Shown: positions 50,746 to 62,453, counted from the first letter of the stretch. The stretch is DNA of 64,000 nucleotides from Bartonella bovis 91-4 (GCF_000384965.1 NZ_CM001844.1:124001-188000), one strand, 5' to 3'. Translations and numbers: made by a program. Notes: generated by a model from the letters alone, not told the origin.

Positions 50746-51748
50746 TCAAGTGCTCATTTTCTGAGATACGAATGATACGTAATCGCTTAATTCGGCGTTT
50801 ATCAGCTTCTAAAATACGGAATCTGTAACCAGGTATAGCTTCAATGATTTCACCTTTTGAAGGAATGCGATCAAGAATGGAAACGATCAAACCACCAATG
50901 GTATCGACTTCATCACCGTATTCTCCTACAATGAAGTCAGGACCGAGAGCTTTTTCTACGTCTTCTAGTTCAGTTCTTGCATCAACAAGCCATTTATTAT
51001 CGGGTTCACGCACAATAACATTATTAATATTGTCGTGTTCATCTTCAATATCACCAACGATGAGCTCAACAATATCTTCCATAGAAACTAAACCGTCTGT
51101 GCCACCATATTCGTCAATAACTAAAGCCATTTGTGTTCGTGTGGCTTGCATACGTGTTAATAATTTACTAGCAAGCATGGAGCTGGGAACAAATAGAACT
51201 GTTCGAATAAGATCTAGTTTACCAATTGGGATATGTAACTCCTCTGTATGGCTTAACTGAAGTGGAACAGACTTCTGTCCATTTTTGGTGGAAGCTGAAT
51301 TAGTAATAAATCGAGTTATATGACTAAGGATATCTCGAATATGGATTATACCTCTTGGATCATCTAAGGTTTCAGCATAAACAGGCATACGAGAATAGCC
51401 AATTTTTTCGAAATATTCGAGAGCTTCCCCAAGAGGAGTATTTATTTCTAATGCCTCGATTTCAGAACGTGGGATCATTACATCATCAATGCGTGTTTCA
51501 CGCAAGCGTAAGATGTTGTGCAGCATAATACGCTCTTCAGGTGAGAAGAGCGTTGCATCATCTTCATTGTGGGCAGCAAGGGCATCAGTTAAATCATCAC
51601 GAAGTGATGTGTAATTACGTCCACGTAAGAATGAAAACAAATGGCTCAGAAATGAATTTTTTTCTATATGATTTGTTCGTTGAGAGGAGGCTCCTTCAGT
51701 ATGAGAAGATATTTGATTATTATTATGTGTATTAATTTTATCCACCAT
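50720..51748 (-). CDS. CorC/HlyC-type CBS domain protein
   Basis: 342 residues. A CBS pair is at about 85-230 (RETRIDDVMIPRSEIEAL, YSRMPVYAETLDDPRGIIH, LVIDEYGGTDGLVSMEDIVE) and a transporter-associated (CorC_HlyC) domain is at the C-terminus (GGLIVSILDRIPSKGEII). It lacks the DUF21 membrane domain, so it is the soluble CorC type. It is linked with magnesium/cobalt homeostasis in enterobacteria and often misnamed hemolysin. It lies between ybeY and lnt, as in many proteobacteria. Confidence 0.92.
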   Translation of the reverse strand: MVDKINTHNNNQISSHTEGASSQRTNHIEKNSFLSHLFSFLRGRNYTSLRDDLTDALAAHNEDDATLFSPEERIMLHNILRLRETRIDDVMIPRSEIEALEINTPLGEALEYFEKIGYSRMPVYAETLDDPRGIIHIRDILSHITRFITNSASTKNGQKSVPLQLSHTEELHIPIGKLDLIRTVLFVPSSMLASKLLTRMQATRTQMALVIDEYGGTDGLVSMEDIVELIVGDIEDEHDNINNVIVREPDNKWLVDARTELEDVEKALGPDFIVGEYGDEVDTIGGLIVSILDRIPSKGEIIEAIPGYRFRILEADKRRIKRLRIIRISENEHLNEEATSKG

Positions 51749-51848
51749 GGTTCTAAAATTTTCTAAGCCTTCTTTTTATAATATAATGCATAAGATGCTT
51801 TAAGTGTTATTATGTAATATCGGTTTCTAAAGTTTAATTTTTACCATT

Positions 51849-52325
51849 TTAAAGCAACTCAGTATAGGGATTTTTTATGGAAAGCTTTTGAAGGATTTCT
51901 CTTTCTAGTTTTTCCATTTGATTAGCCTCATCATTTGTTTCATGGTTATAACCAAGAAGATGAAGAAGGCCATGAACAATCATATGCGTTAGGTGGTCTT
52001 GAAATGATTTCCCTTCTTCTTTTGCTTCTCGCGTAATAGTTTCTCTCGCAATGATGATATCACCGAACATAAGTTTAGGACTTTGTCCAACTTTAAGAGG
52101 AAAAGCAGGAAAGGATAAAACATTGGTGGGTTTGTTTTGAGAGCGCCATTGCGCATTGATTTGCGCTATATGATCGTCATTTGTAAAAAGCAAGCTGAGT
52201 TCACTTGTTACTTTGTTTAATGACAAATGATGCATTGTGGTGGTTAATGCTTTTGTGGTGATATTATAAAGTACGTCCTCATTACCCCATTCAGCGTCTT
52301 CAATGGTGATATCAATAGTAATCAT
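51849..52325 (-). CDS. ybeY: rRNA maturation endoribonuclease YbeY
   Basis: 158 residues with the zinc motif [11 protein letters not shown] (H118, H122, H128) and the preceding [11 protein letters not shown] and FGDIIIARE segments. It acts in 16S rRNA 3' end maturation and ribosome quality control. The start overlaps the phoH stop (ATGA). Confidence 0.96.
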   Translation of the reverse strand: MITIDITIEDAEWGNEDVLYNITTKALTTTMHHLSLNKVTSELSLLFTNDDHIAQINAQWRSQNKPTNVLSFPAFPLKVGQSPKLMFGDIIIARETITREAKEEGKSFQDHLTHMIVHGLLHLLGYNHETNDEANQMEKLEREILQKLSIKNPYTELL

Positions 52326-53443
52326 GATGGATTTAATTCATTTTTTTCAAGATTATTAGAATGGTACTTTTTTGCTTGTTCACTAGAATCGCGATCATAA
52401 GCACGAACAATAGCAGCAACAAGAGGATGGCGTACAACATCTTTTTCGTCAAAACGAATGATCGCAACATTTTCTATATCTGAGAGAATACGGATTGCTT
52501 CTGTTAAACCTGACTTTTGTCCTGTGGGAAGATCAATTTGACTTAAATCACCCGTCACAACAACGCGTGTTCCTTCTCCAAGACGTGTGAGAAACATTTT
52601 CATTTGCATGGGTGTAGTATTTTGTGCTTCATCAAGGATTACAGCTGAATGGACAAATGTCCGTCCACGCATGAAAGCCAGAGGAGCAATTTCTATGACT
52701 CCAGAAGCTAAAATGCGCTCTATCTTTTCAGCAGACATCATATCATAAAAGGCATCATAAAGCGGGCGTAAATAGGGATCGACCTTTTCTTTGAGGTCAC
52801 CAGGAAGAAAACCAAGACGTTCTCCAGTCTCAACAGCAGGACGTGAGAGGATAATTCGTTCAATAATACCGCGTTCTAGGAGTGTTACAGCGTGAACAAC
52901 AGCAAGATATGTTTTGCCAGTTCCTGCTGGACCTACACCAAAGACAAGTTCAGAATGCTCCATTGCTCGCAGATAAGCCTCTTGCGTTGGGGTACGAGTA
53001 TAGATTGTTTTTTTATGAGTACTCAATTGTATTGGTATATGCTTTGTTACAGATTGAATTGTTTTTGAAGATTTTTGCTTTTCATTTGGCAAATTTGCCA
53101 TAGCGATCGCACTTTCTGTATCTGATAAAGTAAGCTCTTGACGTGTTTTTGCTAGTTTATAGAGCTGGCTTAATACGTATTGCGCATGTTTTATGGCAGC
53201 AGCACTTCCACAGATTGAAACTTTGTTACCGCGCGCATAAATATTAAGTCCGAGTTTTTGTTCAATATAAGAAAGATTTTCATCGAATTTTCCAAAAACC
53301 ATTTTTGCATAGTTGTTATTTTCAAAAGTTAAAACAATATGATCAATTTCTGATAAATTATTTTTTTCAAAGCTATTAATGTTTTTGGAAGAGGCATTTA
53401 TTGCCTTTTTAGTGTGTTTTGGCTTTTCGGTTGATACCTTCAA
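52322..53443 (-). CDS. PhoH-like ATPase (YbeZ)
   Basis: 373 residues. An N-terminal KH-like region (about 40-100) is followed by the PhoH ATPase with Walker [17 protein letters not shown] near 172 and Walker [21 protein letters not shown] (shown without further flanks). It usually partners YbeY in RNA metabolism. The start is a TTG with AGGAG six bases upstream. It is coupled to ybeY. Confidence 0.93.
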   Translation of the reverse strand: MKVSTEKPKHTKKAINASSKNINSFEKNNLSEIDHIVLTFENNNYAKMVFGKFDENLSYIEQKLGLNIYARGNKVSICGSAAAIKHAQYVLSQLYKLAKTRQELTLSDTESAIAMANLPNEKQKSSKTIQSVTKHIPIQLSTHKKTIYTRTPTQEAYLRAMEHSELVFGVGPAGTGKTYLAVVHAVTLLERGIIERIILSRPAVETGERLGFLPGDLKEKVDPYLRPLYDAFYDMMSAEKIERILASGVIEIAPLAFMRGRTFVHSAVILDEAQNTTPMQMKMFLTRLGEGTRVVVTGDLSQIDLPTGQKSGLTEAIRILSDIENVAIIRFDEKDVVRHPLVAAIVRAYDRDSSEQAKKYHSNNLEKNELNPS

Positions 53444-53552
53444 CCTATTCTCCTGTGTTATTTAAGTATGGTATATTTAAAATATAATTTTTTTCTTTAA
53501 AAGTGAAAGAGTTTTTTAAGTTAATACTTTAAACAAAACTTTAGAAATATTT

Positions 53553-54929
53553 TCATATATTCATTTTTTCTCCGACGAAACTGTTTGAACTCGCATTTTT
53601 AATATGAATCTCCATAATAGTGCCTGTAGAGACTTGTGCATCTACGACAACAGGTAAAAGCCAGGGAGAGCGACCTATCATTTGCCCAAAATGGCGACCA
53701 GATTTTTCGATGAGGATATTGGTTGTTTGACCAATTTTGGAACGTAAGAATGCATGTTGCTGGTCAAGAAGGAGCGCTTGTAAACGTTGAAGACGAGAAT
53801 TTTTTACAGTTTCATCGACATGGTTTTTCATTGCTGCGCCAGGTGTTCCAGGACGCGGTGAATATTTAAAAGAATAAGCTGAACTGTAACCCACTTGTTT
53901 AATAAGTTTAATGGTTTCTTCAAAGTCTTCATCAGTTTCACCTGGAAATCCTACAATAAAATCGCCTGAAAAAGCAATATCCGGCCGTGCGGTACGAATT
54001 TTTTCAATGAGCCGGAGATAATGAATACTTTTGTGCTGACGATTCATTGCTTTTAAGATACGATCTGAACCAGATTGGACGGGAAGGTGCAGATAAGGCA
54101 TAAGCATATCAAGATCTCGATGTGCAGCAATAAGGCTGTCATCCATATCACGTGGATGGCTTGTTGTATAACGCAGACGCTTTAAACCACCAAGTTTGGC
54201 AAGATGATAGAGAAGGTCACCAAGGCGCCAAGTTTTGCCGTTAGCACTTTGTCCGTGCCAGCCATTTACATTTTGTCCCAGAAGCGTAATTTCTTTGACT
54301 CCAGCTTCGATAAGTTGGATGGCTTCATAAGTAATCTGCTCAACAGGTCGTGATGTTTCAGCACCCCGTGTATAAGGAACAACACAAAAGGTGCAAAATT
54401 TGTCACACCCTTCCTGTATTGTTAGAAATGCGCTAACGCCTCGTTTTTGCACAGCATGTTTATTATGAGGTGGTAAATGAGTAAATTTATCTTCGACAGC
54501 GTAGTTCGTTTCAACAATTTTTTTTCCTTGTTTGACTTGTTTTAATAACTCTGGCAAGCGATGATACATTTGCGGTCCAACGACAAGATCTACTGTTGGC
54601 GCACGACGCAAGATTTCATCTCCTTCGGCTTGTGCAACACAGCCAGTCACACCAATTATTAAAGGTTTGTCAGGTGTACGTTTTTGACGTATCATCCGCA
54701 GGCGACCAAGATCAGAATAAAGTTTTTCTGCTGCTTTTTCACGAATATGGCAGGTGTTAACAAGAATAAGGTCGGCATCATTTGGTGTTTGTGTAGTCAC
54801 ATAACCTTCGGTACAAAGACTATCGTTCATTCGTTGGCTGTCATAAGTATTCATTTGACATCCATAGGTTTTGATAAAAACCTTTTGAGGGGAGATAGGA
54901 AGTGTATTCTTAAGATGCGACTGTTTCAT
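53553..54929 (-). CDS. miaB: tRNA-2-methylthio-N6-isopentenyladenosine37 synthase MiaB
   Basis: 458 residues. The N-terminal UPF0004 domain carries three cluster cysteines ([28 protein letters not shown]). The radical SAM domain has CDKFCTFC in [22 protein letters not shown] domain ends the protein. It methylthiolates i6A37 of tRNAs and needs two [4Fe-4S] clusters. It lies 31 bp after rimI and precedes phoH. Confidence 0.97.
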   Translation of the reverse strand: MKQSHLKNTLPISPQKVFIKTYGCQMNTYDSQRMNDSLCTEGYVTTQTPNDADLILVNTCHIREKAAEKLYSDLGRLRMIRQKRTPDKPLIIGVTGCVAQAEGDEILRRAPTVDLVVGPQMYHRLPELLKQVKQGKKIVETNYAVEDKFTHLPPHNKHAVQKRGVSAFLTIQEGCDKFCTFCVVPYTRGAETSRPVEQITYEAIQLIEAGVKEITLLGQNVNGWHGQSANGKTWRLGDLLYHLAKLGGLKRLRYTTSHPRDMDDSLIAAHRDLDMLMPYLHLPVQSGSDRILKAMNRQHKSIHYLRLIEKIRTARPDIAFSGDFIVGFPGETDEDFEETIKLIKQVGYSSAYSFKYSPRPGTPGAAMKNHVDETVKNSRLQRLQALLLDQQHAFLRSKIGQTTNILIEKSGRHFGQMIGRSPWLLPVVVDAQVSTGTIMEIHIKNASSNSFVGEKMNI

Positions 54930-54960
54930 GATGCATTTCTAAACGCTTTTTGCACAAATC

Positions 54961-55452
54961 TCAATCTGTTTGCTTAAAAGTTTTTTGCATGATGATTGCA
55001 TTTTTGCGGCCATTTGGTGATTGGTAGTAAGCAAGACGTTTGGCAATCTTTTTGAATTCAAAATGCTGATAAAGAGCCAAGGCAGAAAGATTGGTTTCTT
55101 CAACTTCTAAAAATACCTTTGTGGCACGTGCATGTTGAAGATAACAAAGTATACTATCAATAAGCAGACAACCAATTCCTTGTTTTCGGTAATGAGGTTG
55201 GACAGCAATTGTAATAATTTCTGCTTCATCAAGAATAAGACGGCATAGACAAAATCCTAAAATTTGATCCGGTTGATTAATAAGACAAATTTTGTAACCG
55301 AAAATAGAATGATCTTTTAAAAAAGTATCAAATGTTTGTTCTTCCCAAGCTGGAATAAAACAATTTTGGTGAATTTGGTGAAGAAGAGCACTATCATCAG
55401 TTTGTAGTGATGTAATTTCAAAATGCTTTTTTGTTGATAAAAGTTCAGCCAT
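54961..55452 (-). CDS. rimI: Ribosomal protein alanine N-acetyltransferase RimI-like
   Basis: 163 residues of a GNAT acetyltransferase: acetyl-CoA loop VQPHYRKQGIGCLLIDSIL, then FLEVEETNLSALALYQHFEF. RimI acetylates ribosomal S18 in E. coli. The ATG at 55452 overlaps the tsaB stop as TAATG; a longer frame opening at 55521 would lie inside tsaB and is not needed. Confidence 0.9.
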   Translation of the reverse strand: MAELLSTKKHFEITSLQTDDSALLHQIHQNCFIPAWEEQTFDTFLKDHSIFGYKICLINQPDQILGFCLCRLILDEAEIITIAVQPHYRKQGIGCLLIDSILCYLQHARATKVFLEVEETNLSALALYQHFEFKKIAKRLAYYQSPNGRKNAIIMQKTFKQTD

Positions 55453-56135
55453 TATTTTTTTCGTGGTAAGACAAAACTGGCGTTTTGTTTTGCATTGGCA
55501 TCGCGTAAATAAAGTGGGCAAGGTGCAGCTTGTGACTGTCTGTTTTCAGCTAGGTGAGCATAGGTTACAACATTAGCTGCTTCACATGGGATGAGATCTG
55601 ATATGGTTACGGTGTTTATTTTATTGTTTTTGATGTGTGCAGCAATAATATCGGCAGCTGGGCCAGTTAATACTATTTGTTGTGGTAAAGCTGAGATGAT
55701 GTTTTCAAGTGTTTGTAAGCCAGGCGCACATAAAGCTGTAAGGTCTTTGTTAAAACTTTGATAATAGAATATTCCTCTACCAGCTTCAATAACAACAGTG
55801 ATTTTTGATGTAGCATTTTTGTTGTGTGCTTGTTTTGCTAATGCTTCAAGTGCACTCACTCCAATGGCCGGTATTTCTAGTGCTAATGCTAAAGCTCTTG
55901 CAGTAGAGACACCTGCACGTACACCTGTAAACGATCCGGGTCCGATATTAATGGCAATCCGATCAATTTGATCAAGTGTGATGCCGGTTCGGTCAATTAT
56001 TTGTGCAATCTGTCCAATAAGTTTTTCAGCATGACCTTTGGAAATACGTTCGCTGACACGCGCAATAACAGCTTGATGACAAGTAAGTGCAACGGCGCAA
56101 TAAATTGAAGCAGTGTCTATGGCAAGGATGAACAT
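55452..56135 (-). CDS. tsaB: tRNA t6A biosynthesis protein TsaB
   Basis: 227 residues. The ASKHA-fold N-terminus ILAIDTASIYCAVAL and the motif RIAINIGPGSFTGVRAGVS are typical of TsaB, the non-catalytic partner of TsaD in making threonylcarbamoyl-A37 in tRNA. It is coupled to rimI by TAATG, and miaB (another A37 modifier) is next in line. Confidence 0.95.
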   Translation of the reverse strand: MFILAIDTASIYCAVALTCHQAVIARVSERISKGHAEKLIGQIAQIIDRTGITLDQIDRIAINIGPGSFTGVRAGVSTARALALALEIPAIGVSALEALAKQAHNKNATSKITVVIEAGRGIFYYQSFNKDLTALCAPGLQTLENIISALPQQIVLTGPAADIIAAHIKNNKINTVTISDLIPCEAANVVTYAHLAENRQSQAAPCPLYLRDANAKQNASFVLPRKK

Positions 56136-56511
56136 GAACGCATTTTAATTGGATATAGCAACAGATAAAGAATTAAGTGTAGCTTTTAAAGTATTTTTAT
56201 TTTGTATATTTTGCAACATTTGAAGACAATAGCAATACTAATAAATATTATCTTTTAGAATATTTTATCAGACCAGATTAGTGTTTAATATGTTGTTTGA
56301 TATAGCACGGAAAAAGTGCACACAAAGGTATTACTAAAAACATTACAATTATAAAGAAATAACTGAAAGAGAGCCATAAAGGCCATGTATAGTGTCAGAA
56401 AAGAATGGACGATATAGAAAGTTCAAGGTTATTTAGATTTTATGCCACAGTATTTATAAGAAGGCAATTATTAGCTTGAAATATGCGGTATTTGTAAACA
56501 CTGGTCAATTG
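56136..56511. other. Gene-free spacer
   Basis: 376 bp, AT-rich, upstream of tsaB and downstream of the YeiH-type gene. I see nothing that can be named. Confidence 0.5.
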
Positions 56512-57540
56512 TTAAAATGTTATATGATTAAGATTAATGAATCTTATCATAAGAAAGCTAAGAATACCGAGGATGAGTATAGAACAGGTTGAAGTAGAAA
56601 TGACACTCCACCCTGCTTTTTTTAATGAACGGATATCAACATCCAATCCTACTGCTGCCATTGAAATGATAGTGGATATTTTAGCAATAAAATTAATAGG
56701 GTTGAGAGCCATTGTAGGGATCAATGCAGCCGAGCGTGTAAGCATCATTATAATGAAACCAATGATGAACCATGGAATGAAAGTATGTAGGCGTAGGTGT
56801 GTTTGTTCTGGTTGGCGATAGATGATTGACAAAATAAAAATAAGAGGACCTAGCATTAAAACCCGTATCAATTTTACAATTATTGCAATTTGAGCACTCA
56901 CAGAAGATATAGGTGCTGTTGCTGCAAAAACCTGTGGTACGGCATAGACAGTCATACCCGCAAGGACGCCATATTGATTAAATGATAAATTTAGGAGTGG
57001 CTGCAAAAAGGGCAAAGTAAAAACAATAATAACCCCTAAGAGAGCTGTAAAAGCAATAGATGCAGCTACATCTGTATTTTTAGCTTTGATAGTAGATGCA
57101 GTTGCTACAATAGCTGAGTTGCCGCAAATAGCGTTACCACATGCAATGAGCATTGCTAAATGTGAAGAAAGTTTCAAAAGTCGTCCAATAACAAAACTGA
57201 TAAGAATAGTTATGAATATGATAAATATAATGCTAGCAAGTAAATTCCAACCGACTGAAAAAACAGTATGAATGCTAATGTTTGCACCTAGAAGTACAAT
57301 AGCAATTTCAAGAAGTGTTTTTGAGCAAAAGGTTATACCTCTTTGCAGATATTCTGGAAGAATAAAACAACTACGAGTGATGGCCCCTAATAAAATCGCC
57401 AAAACAAGACTTTCAAACCACGTTTCTGTAAAAAGCTGTTTTTCTATAATTTCTAAACCATATGCTAAAATCGATATAAATATGCATATTAAAATACCGG
57501 GACCAAAATTGATAAGAGGAGATAATTTTTTATTTAGCAT
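56512..57540 (-). CDS. YeiH family (UPF0324) putative sulfate exporter
   Basis: 342 residues with 9-10 membrane helices. Family segments include LAILLGAITRSCFILP, the glycine-rich KTLLEIAIVLLGANIS and ACGNAICGNSAIVATAST, characteristic of the conserved YeiH/Cons_hypoth698 family. Function is unproven; a sulfite or sulfate-related efflux role has been proposed for relatives. It is monocistronic on the minus strand, between recR and tsaB. Confidence 0.88.
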   Translation of the reverse strand: MLNKKLSPLINFGPGILICIFISILAYGLEIIEKQLFTETWFESLVLAILLGAITRSCFILPEYLQRGITFCSKTLLEIAIVLLGANISIHTVFSVGWNLLASIIFIIFITILISFVIGRLLKLSSHLAMLIACGNAICGNSAIVATASTIKAKNTDVAASIAFTALLGVIIVFTLPFLQPLLNLSFNQYGVLAGMTVYAVPQVFAATAPISSVSAQIAIIVKLIRVLMLGPLIFILSIIYRQPEQTHLRLHTFIPWFIIGFIIMMLTRSAALIPTMALNPINFIAKISTIISMAAVGLDVDIRSLKKAGWSVISTSTCSILILGILSFLMIRFINLNHITF

Positions 57541-57601
57541 TTTGATATTTTTTTAAAATACAACAACAAAAATGACCAGATAATGGAAAAGAGATTATAT
57601 C

Positions 57602-58207
57602 TTAAAGATTGGTTCTTGCTCGTAAAGCTGCAGCTAAGGTTCCATCATCGAGATAATCTAGTTCACCACCTACCGGTACTCCATGGGCGAGTCGGGTAAT
57701 TTTAACTGAAAAATTAGAAAGTTGATCGGTGATATAATGTGCAGTTGTTTGCCCTTCAACAGTAGCATTCACAGCTAGAATAACTTCTGTGATTGAGCCA
57801 TTGATAACACGGTTTATTAAAGAAGTGATATTGAGCTCATCTGGGCCAATTCCATCCAGAGGGGATAGTCGTCCACCTAATACATGATAACGCGCTGGTA
57901 AAATTCCAGCTCGTTCAAGAGCCCAGAGGTCAGAAATATCTTCGACAACAATAATTGTTGTATTATCACGGCGAGAATCTGTACAAATCAAACAAGGATC
58001 AGCTGTATCTACATTGCCACAAACAGAACAAATGCTTACTTTGTTTACAGCCTCTTGTATTGCAGCTCCTAATGGCTCTAACAGTATTTCTTTTTTCTTG
58101 ATAAGATGAAGGGCAGCACGGCGTGCTGAACGCGGTCCAAGACCCGGTATTCGTGCTAAAAGCTGAATGAGGCGCTCAATTTCAGGGCCTGCAATATGTT
58201 GAGACAT
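57602..58207 (-). CDS. recR: Recombination protein RecR
   Basis: 201 residues. A helix-hairpin-helix ([19 protein letters not shown]), a C4 zinc finger ([16 protein letters not shown]) and a Toprim domain ([16 protein letters not shown]) are all present. With RecF and RecO it loads RecA at gaps. recF is at 16.4 kb in this window. It lies 36 bp after ybaB in the dnaX-ybaB-recR order. Confidence 0.97.
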   Translation of the reverse strand: MSQHIAGPEIERLIQLLARIPGLGPRSARRAALHLIKKKEILLEPLGAAIQEAVNKVSICSVCGNVDTADPCLICTDSRRDNTTIIVVEDISDLWALERAGILPARYHVLGGRLSPLDGIGPDELNITSLINRVINGSITEVILAVNATVEGQTTAHYITDQLSNFSVKITRLAHGVPVGGELDYLDDGTLAAALRARTNL

Positions 58208-58243
58208 ACCATTATTCCAAAAGATTAAATTAAAGCCACTTTA

Positions 58244-58567
58244 TTAAAACGGGAGCTTAAAATCTGGTGGAATCGGTAAACCTGCTGTTATACTTTGTGT
58301 TTTTTCTGTTATAGCCATTTCAATTTTTGCTTTGGCTTCATTATGGGCTGCCATAATGAGATCTTCAAGTATTTCAATTTCTTCAGGATTAATTAATGAG
58401 GGATCAATTTTGATTGCTGATATAGTATTTTTACCATTTAAAGTGATGCTGACGAGCCCGCCGCCGGCTGTACCTGTTATCTGCAAATTAGCCAAATCAT
58501 CTTGTATTTGCTGCATTTTTTCTTGCATTTCTTTGGCTTTTTTCATCATGCTCATCATATCACGCAT
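58244..58567 (-). CDS. YbaB/EbfC nucleoid-associated protein
   Basis: 107 residues: [20 protein letters not shown] coiled-coil start, the central [12 protein letters not shown] and [15 protein letters not shown]. It binds DNA as a dimer with tweezer-like arms. It lies 14 bp after dnaX and 36 bp before recR. Confidence 0.95.
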   Translation of the reverse strand: MRDMMSMMKKAKEMQEKMQQIQDDLANLQITGTAGGGLVSITLNGKNTISAIKIDPSLINPEEIEILEDLIMAAHNEAKAKIEMAITEKTQSITAGLPIPPDFKLPF

Positions 58568-58581
58568 AGCAATTGGTTTCC

Positions 58582-60510
58582 TTATTCATCATTTGTATAA
58601 TCATTATTTTCATTTTCGAAGATATGAGGAGTTAAATCAAGGTCATTTTCTTGTTTATTTAGACGAATATCGACGATTTTTGCTCCTGGGAAATGATTGA
58701 GAATTGTCGCAATATCGGGATCTGTTTCTACATCAGAAAAAAGAGCCCTCTGGGCTGCTACACTTTCTTCTTGTAAAGTTGGTCGCCCCCCTTCAGTAAC
58801 AAAGGTTATCGTCCAATGCTTTTTAGTCCATTGATATAACATTTTTTTGATATCACGAGCTAATGAACGAGGAGCATTTTCAGCAAGTCTTAATGTTATA
58901 TGTCCTGGTTCAAAAGAAACAGGGTGAACAAATTCCTTGATAAGCAATTTGAAATGTATTTCGCGGTGTTGTTCAGCTAAATTAACGATATCATGTAGGG
59001 AATTTATATTTAGAGATTTTTGTTCTGTCGTTTCCGTTTCTGGTGGAGAAGAAGCGTATGGTAAATGGACAACATTGTTAGAAAATTCGGTAGTTTGAAT
59101 ATTATCAAGACTTTCTTTTATTTCAAAAGAATCTGTGCCTTCAGAAAGTTGAATCCTTAATGATTCTATTGATTGAACAGAAAGGTTGGATTGATTGGCT
59201 AAGGCTGTTTTTAAATTATGTTGGTTTTGCTGTAAGTTTGAAATTTGCGAAAAAGAATGAGTCTGTTCGCCATCGGTTTTTACGGTATGGTTTATATTGC
59301 TGGTTTCTTGATGCGGATTATTTTCGCTCGTTGTGAGAGATATCTTTTCTTGTGTAAGTTTTTTCAAGGCTTCATCAAGAGTTGGCAGGTCAGCAGTGTA
59401 GGTAAGACGAATTAATACCATTTCAGCAGCTTGAATAGGGTGTGCAGCTTTATTGACTTCCTGTAAGCCTTTGAACAGAATTTGCCAGTTTCGAGAAAGA
59501 ACGGGAATAGAAAGTTTTTGTGAAAAGTCTAAACCTCGTAAACGTTCCTCTTCTGTTAGGAAAAGATCTCCAGCTATCTCCGGCGTCAAACGCAACCGTG
59601 TGACCAAATGGTTGAAGTCAGACAATTCTGTTAATATCATAAAAGGGTCAGCACCTGCGTCATATTGGCTACGTAATTCGCTCAATGCGTTGACAATATT
59701 TCCTTTCATAACAAATTCGAAGAGATCAATAATACGTGCTTGATCAACTAGTCCTAACATTGTGCGTACTGAAATAGTACTAACTTTACTATTGCTATAA
59801 GCAATAGCTTGGTCAAAAATAGACAAAGCATCACGTGCAGATCCTTCTGCAGCACGAACGATTAGAGATAAAGCTTGATCCTCTACTTCAATTTTTTCAT
59901 ACTGAGCAATTTTACGCAAGTGCTCTATTAAAACTGTTGATTCAATACGCCGTAAGTCAAAACGCTGGCAACGTGAAAGGATTGTAATAGGAACTTTGCG
60001 AATTTCTGTTGTTGCAAAAATAAATTTTACATGTGGTGGTGGTTCTTCAAGTGTTTTTAATAGGCCATTAAATGCTTGAGTTGAAAGCATATGAATTTCA
60101 TCAATAATGTAAATTTTATAGCGTGCAGAAACAGGGCGATAACGTATTTGTTCAATAATTTCACGAATATCGTCAATGCCAGTGTGCGAAGCAGCATCCA
60201 TTTCTATAACATCAATATGGCGGCCTTCAATAATTTGTGTACAGTGTTCACCAAGTGTGTTAAGGACGATAGTGGGTTGGTCAATATCTTTTGTTTTGTA
60301 GTTGAGAGCGCGCGCTAAAATGCGCGCTGTGGTGGTTTTTCCTACTCCGCGAATTCCTGTTAACATCCACGCTTGTGCAATGCGTCCTGTTTCAAAAGCA
60401 TTAGTAAGAGTGCGCACCATTGCTTCTTGACCAATGAGGTCTGAGAAATTTTGAGGCCGATATTTGCGAGCGAGAACACGATAAGTTGTTGCTGCAGGCA
60501 GATTTTCCAT
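58582..60510 (-). CDS. dnaX: DNA polymerase III subunits gamma/tau
   Basis: 642 residues. The AAA+ clamp-loader core has Walker [10 protein letters not shown] at 52-60, [10 protein letters not shown] and the sensor IIDEIHMLS, and a C-terminal tau region follows. The zinc module, which has four cysteines in E. coli, keeps only C90 ([12 protein letters not shown]). The ATG at 60510 is preferred to a TTG at 60522. It is followed by ybaB and recR. The SRP RNA gene lies upstream on the same strand. Confidence 0.96.
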   Translation of the reverse strand: MENLPAATTYRVLARKYRPQNFSDLIGQEAMVRTLTNAFETGRIAQAWMLTGIRGVGKTTTARILARALNYKTKDIDQPTIVLNTLGEHCTQIIEGRHIDVIEMDAASHTGIDDIREIIEQIRYRPVSARYKIYIIDEIHMLSTQAFNGLLKTLEEPPPHVKFIFATTEIRKVPITILSRCQRFDLRRIESTVLIEHLRKIAQYEKIEVEDQALSLIVRAAEGSARDALSIFDQAIAYSNSKVSTISVRTMLGLVDQARIIDLFEFVMKGNIVNALSELRSQYDAGADPFMILTELSDFNHLVTRLRLTPEIAGDLFLTEEERLRGLDFSQKLSIPVLSRNWQILFKGLQEVNKAAHPIQAAEMVLIRLTYTADLPTLDEALKKLTQEKISLTTSENNPHQETSNINHTVKTDGEQTHSFSQISNLQQNQHNLKTALANQSNLSVQSIESLRIQLSEGTDSFEIKESLDNIQTTEFSNNVVHLPYASSPPETETTEQKSLNINSLHDIVNLAEQHREIHFKLLIKEFVHPVSFEPGHITLRLAENAPRSLARDIKKMLYQWTKKHWTITFVTEGGRPTLQEESVAAQRALFSDVETDPDIATILNHFPGAKIVDIRLNKQENDLDLTPHIFENENNDYTNDE

Positions 60511-60733
60511 CAATGATTCCAATTTTTAAAGCTCTTGTAATATATTACAATGATATGAAAACACAGATTAAAAATATACTCTACTATAAAAGGATTTTTT
60601 CTCAATCAATTTATTTTAAGAAAATAGGACCATTTATTTAAAACACCAAAGATTTCTTTGTTTTTTAGATGCAAAGCACTTATTCTGTCATGAAGGTTTG
60701 TAAAATAGCAAAGGAGTGATTCCATTAAAAAAG

Positions 60734-60831
60734 TAGGAGGTCGGCACGATGACCCGTACCAAAGCTCGTTAGGGCTGCTTCTTTCCAGACCTGACCCGGT
60801 TGGCGAGTAGTTCGTCCATCACCAACCTCCC
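60734..60831 (-). ncRNA. ffs: Signal recognition particle RNA (4.5S, small bacterial type)
   Basis: On the minus strand the apical domain reads GGTCAGGTCTGGAAAGAAG followed by CAGCC, matching the universal SRP core that binds Ffh. The terminal helix pairs GGGAGGTTGG at the 5' end with CCGACCTCCT at the 3' end, giving about 98 nt. A TATAAA (60840-60835) lies just before the 5' end, and a T-run (60732-60727) follows the 3' end. Its position upstream of dnaX is common in Rhizobiales. Confidence 0.95.
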
Positions 60832-60840
60832 AATTTTATA

Positions 60841-61619
60841 TTGTCGATTTAAAACAGAAAATCAAGCTTTGAAACAAAAAACATAGAAAGAATAATTAAA
60901 AAGCTTCCTTTTAAATTTAATTTATTTTTAACATAAAAAATTTTCGAGTTTTTCTTTAACACTTTGTGATTTACGGTTTTTAAATAATTTTTTTTGTACT
61001 GCGGATTGCTGAATATGCAAGAAATTGACTTTTATAACGGAAAAAGCTTATGTTTTTGTTTGAAGTAGATAAAATGTTGACTTTGCATATAGGCAATTTC
61101 TGATCAAAGCTTTCTATTATTTTTCTGTTTGTTTGCAATATGGCTTATAATTCACGGGGTGGTTAGATCATAAAAGTAAATGCCGTTAATTAATGTAAAA
61201 ATTGATTTTATTTCTGAAAAAGTTTGGTTGTCCAATGTGTAAAATTTATGCAATATTCGAATTGCATTGGGTATTATAGAGGTGCAAAATTGTTCAAACT
61301 AGTTGCAGCTGTTTTTCAAATCCGGTTTTGAAAAAACACTTCCCCAAATAACTAAGTGAGTCTAACATATTTTGAGCTCTTATTAAAGCTCAAGCGTAAT
61401 TTTTATAGTGTAGTCTATATTAATGTTCCTTTTACTTGTGATATGTTTAAAAACTACACTGCTTCCATAAAAAGAAGTTTATACTTAAAGGTTGAGCGTT
61501 TTTAGAATAATATCTTATATGCGGCAATGTGTGAAAATGATAAACCTGTAGCTATTGTTGGTGATAATTTTACAGTATTACACAAGAGTATTAATATGGT
61601 TTGCAAAGAGTTAATTTCT
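60841..61619. other. Gene-free spacer between ffs and kdsB
   Basis: About 780 bp, AT-rich, stop codons in all frames. In several Rhizobiales pheA (prephenate dehydratase) follows kdsB; I looked for its motifs on the minus strand and saw none. If a gene was here it is beyond recognition by eye. Confidence 0.45.
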
Positions 61620-62354
61620 TCAAACTAAAATTTTGCGCACTTTATCAAGATCATATGGCGTGTCGACACTTAAGGGAATTGTATCAATTATTTCTACATC
61701 GATACGCATATTATTTTCTAATGCACGTAATTGTTCAAGCTTTTCACGTTGTTCGAGTGTGGATGGTGCAAGAGTTACAAATTGTTCAAGCGCTTCACGT
61801 CGGTAAGCATATAATCCAATATGATGATAAAGAGGACCGTTTCCATAAGGTGCAGTTGCACGGGTGAAATAAAGAGCACGCAGACGATTTTGGGAAATCG
61901 GTGTGCCAATAATTTTGACTACATTGGGATTTGTTTTTTCATCTTCTTCAACAAGTTTAGCGCCTAAGGTTGCAATATCAGTTAAGTCATTTTCTAAAGG
62001 CTGTAAGGCACTAATAATTTCCTGAGCGGTTATTGTTGGTAAATCAGCTTGTACATTCACAATGATATTGTATTTCCGCTCAGGATCAATGATGTTTAAA
62101 GCTTCATAGATGCGATCAGATCCTGATTGATGGTCGGTATGTGTTATGATGCATTCGTGTCCATAAGCTGTAACAGTTTGAGCGATGGCATTGTGATCCG
62201 TTGCAACAATGATACGTCCTAATGCAGCTTTTTTCGCCTGTTCAGCTACATGAATAATCATAGGTTTTCCAGCGATTTCAGCAAGAGGTTTTCCTGGAAG
62301 ACGAGATGAACCCATCCGAGCGGGAATAAGAATGAGTGGTTCAAAAGTCATCAC
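61620..62354 (-). CDS. kdsB: 3-deoxy-manno-octulosonate cytidylyltransferase
   Basis: 244 residues. The nucleotidyl-transfer motif [19 protein letters not shown], then NVQADLPTI and the [14 protein letters not shown] region define KdsB, which activates KDO with CTP for the lipopolysaccharide inner core. It is divergent from the cytochrome c gene across about 100 bp. Confidence 0.96.
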   Translation of the reverse strand: MMTFEPLILIPARMGSSRLPGKPLAEIAGKPMIIHVAEQAKKAALGRIIVATDHNAIAQTVTAYGHECIITHTDHQSGSDRIYEALNIIDPERKYNIIVNVQADLPTITAQEIISALQPLENDLTDIATLGAKLVEEDEKTNPNVVKIIGTPISQNRLRALYFTRATAPYGNGPLYHHIGLYAYRREALEQFVTLAPSTLEQREKLEQLRALENNMRIDVEIIDTIPLSVDTPYDLDKVRKILV

Positions 62355-62453
62355 TAGAGTTCCAAATGTTGTATATTTGATATATTTATAATGGCATATT
62401 ATAAAGAAAAATCTTAAACTGAAAATAATGAAAATATGAACGTTTGAATTTTA

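Noticed and set aside
50844..51260. 138-codon frame antisense to the CorC-type gene
   Set aside because: Serine/isoleucine-rich shadow of the real gene, no family match and no ribosome site.
61501..61520. Half Irr box TTTAGAATAA in the kdsB-ffs spacer
   Set aside because: Right half does not match, and no gene starts nearby in the proper direction.
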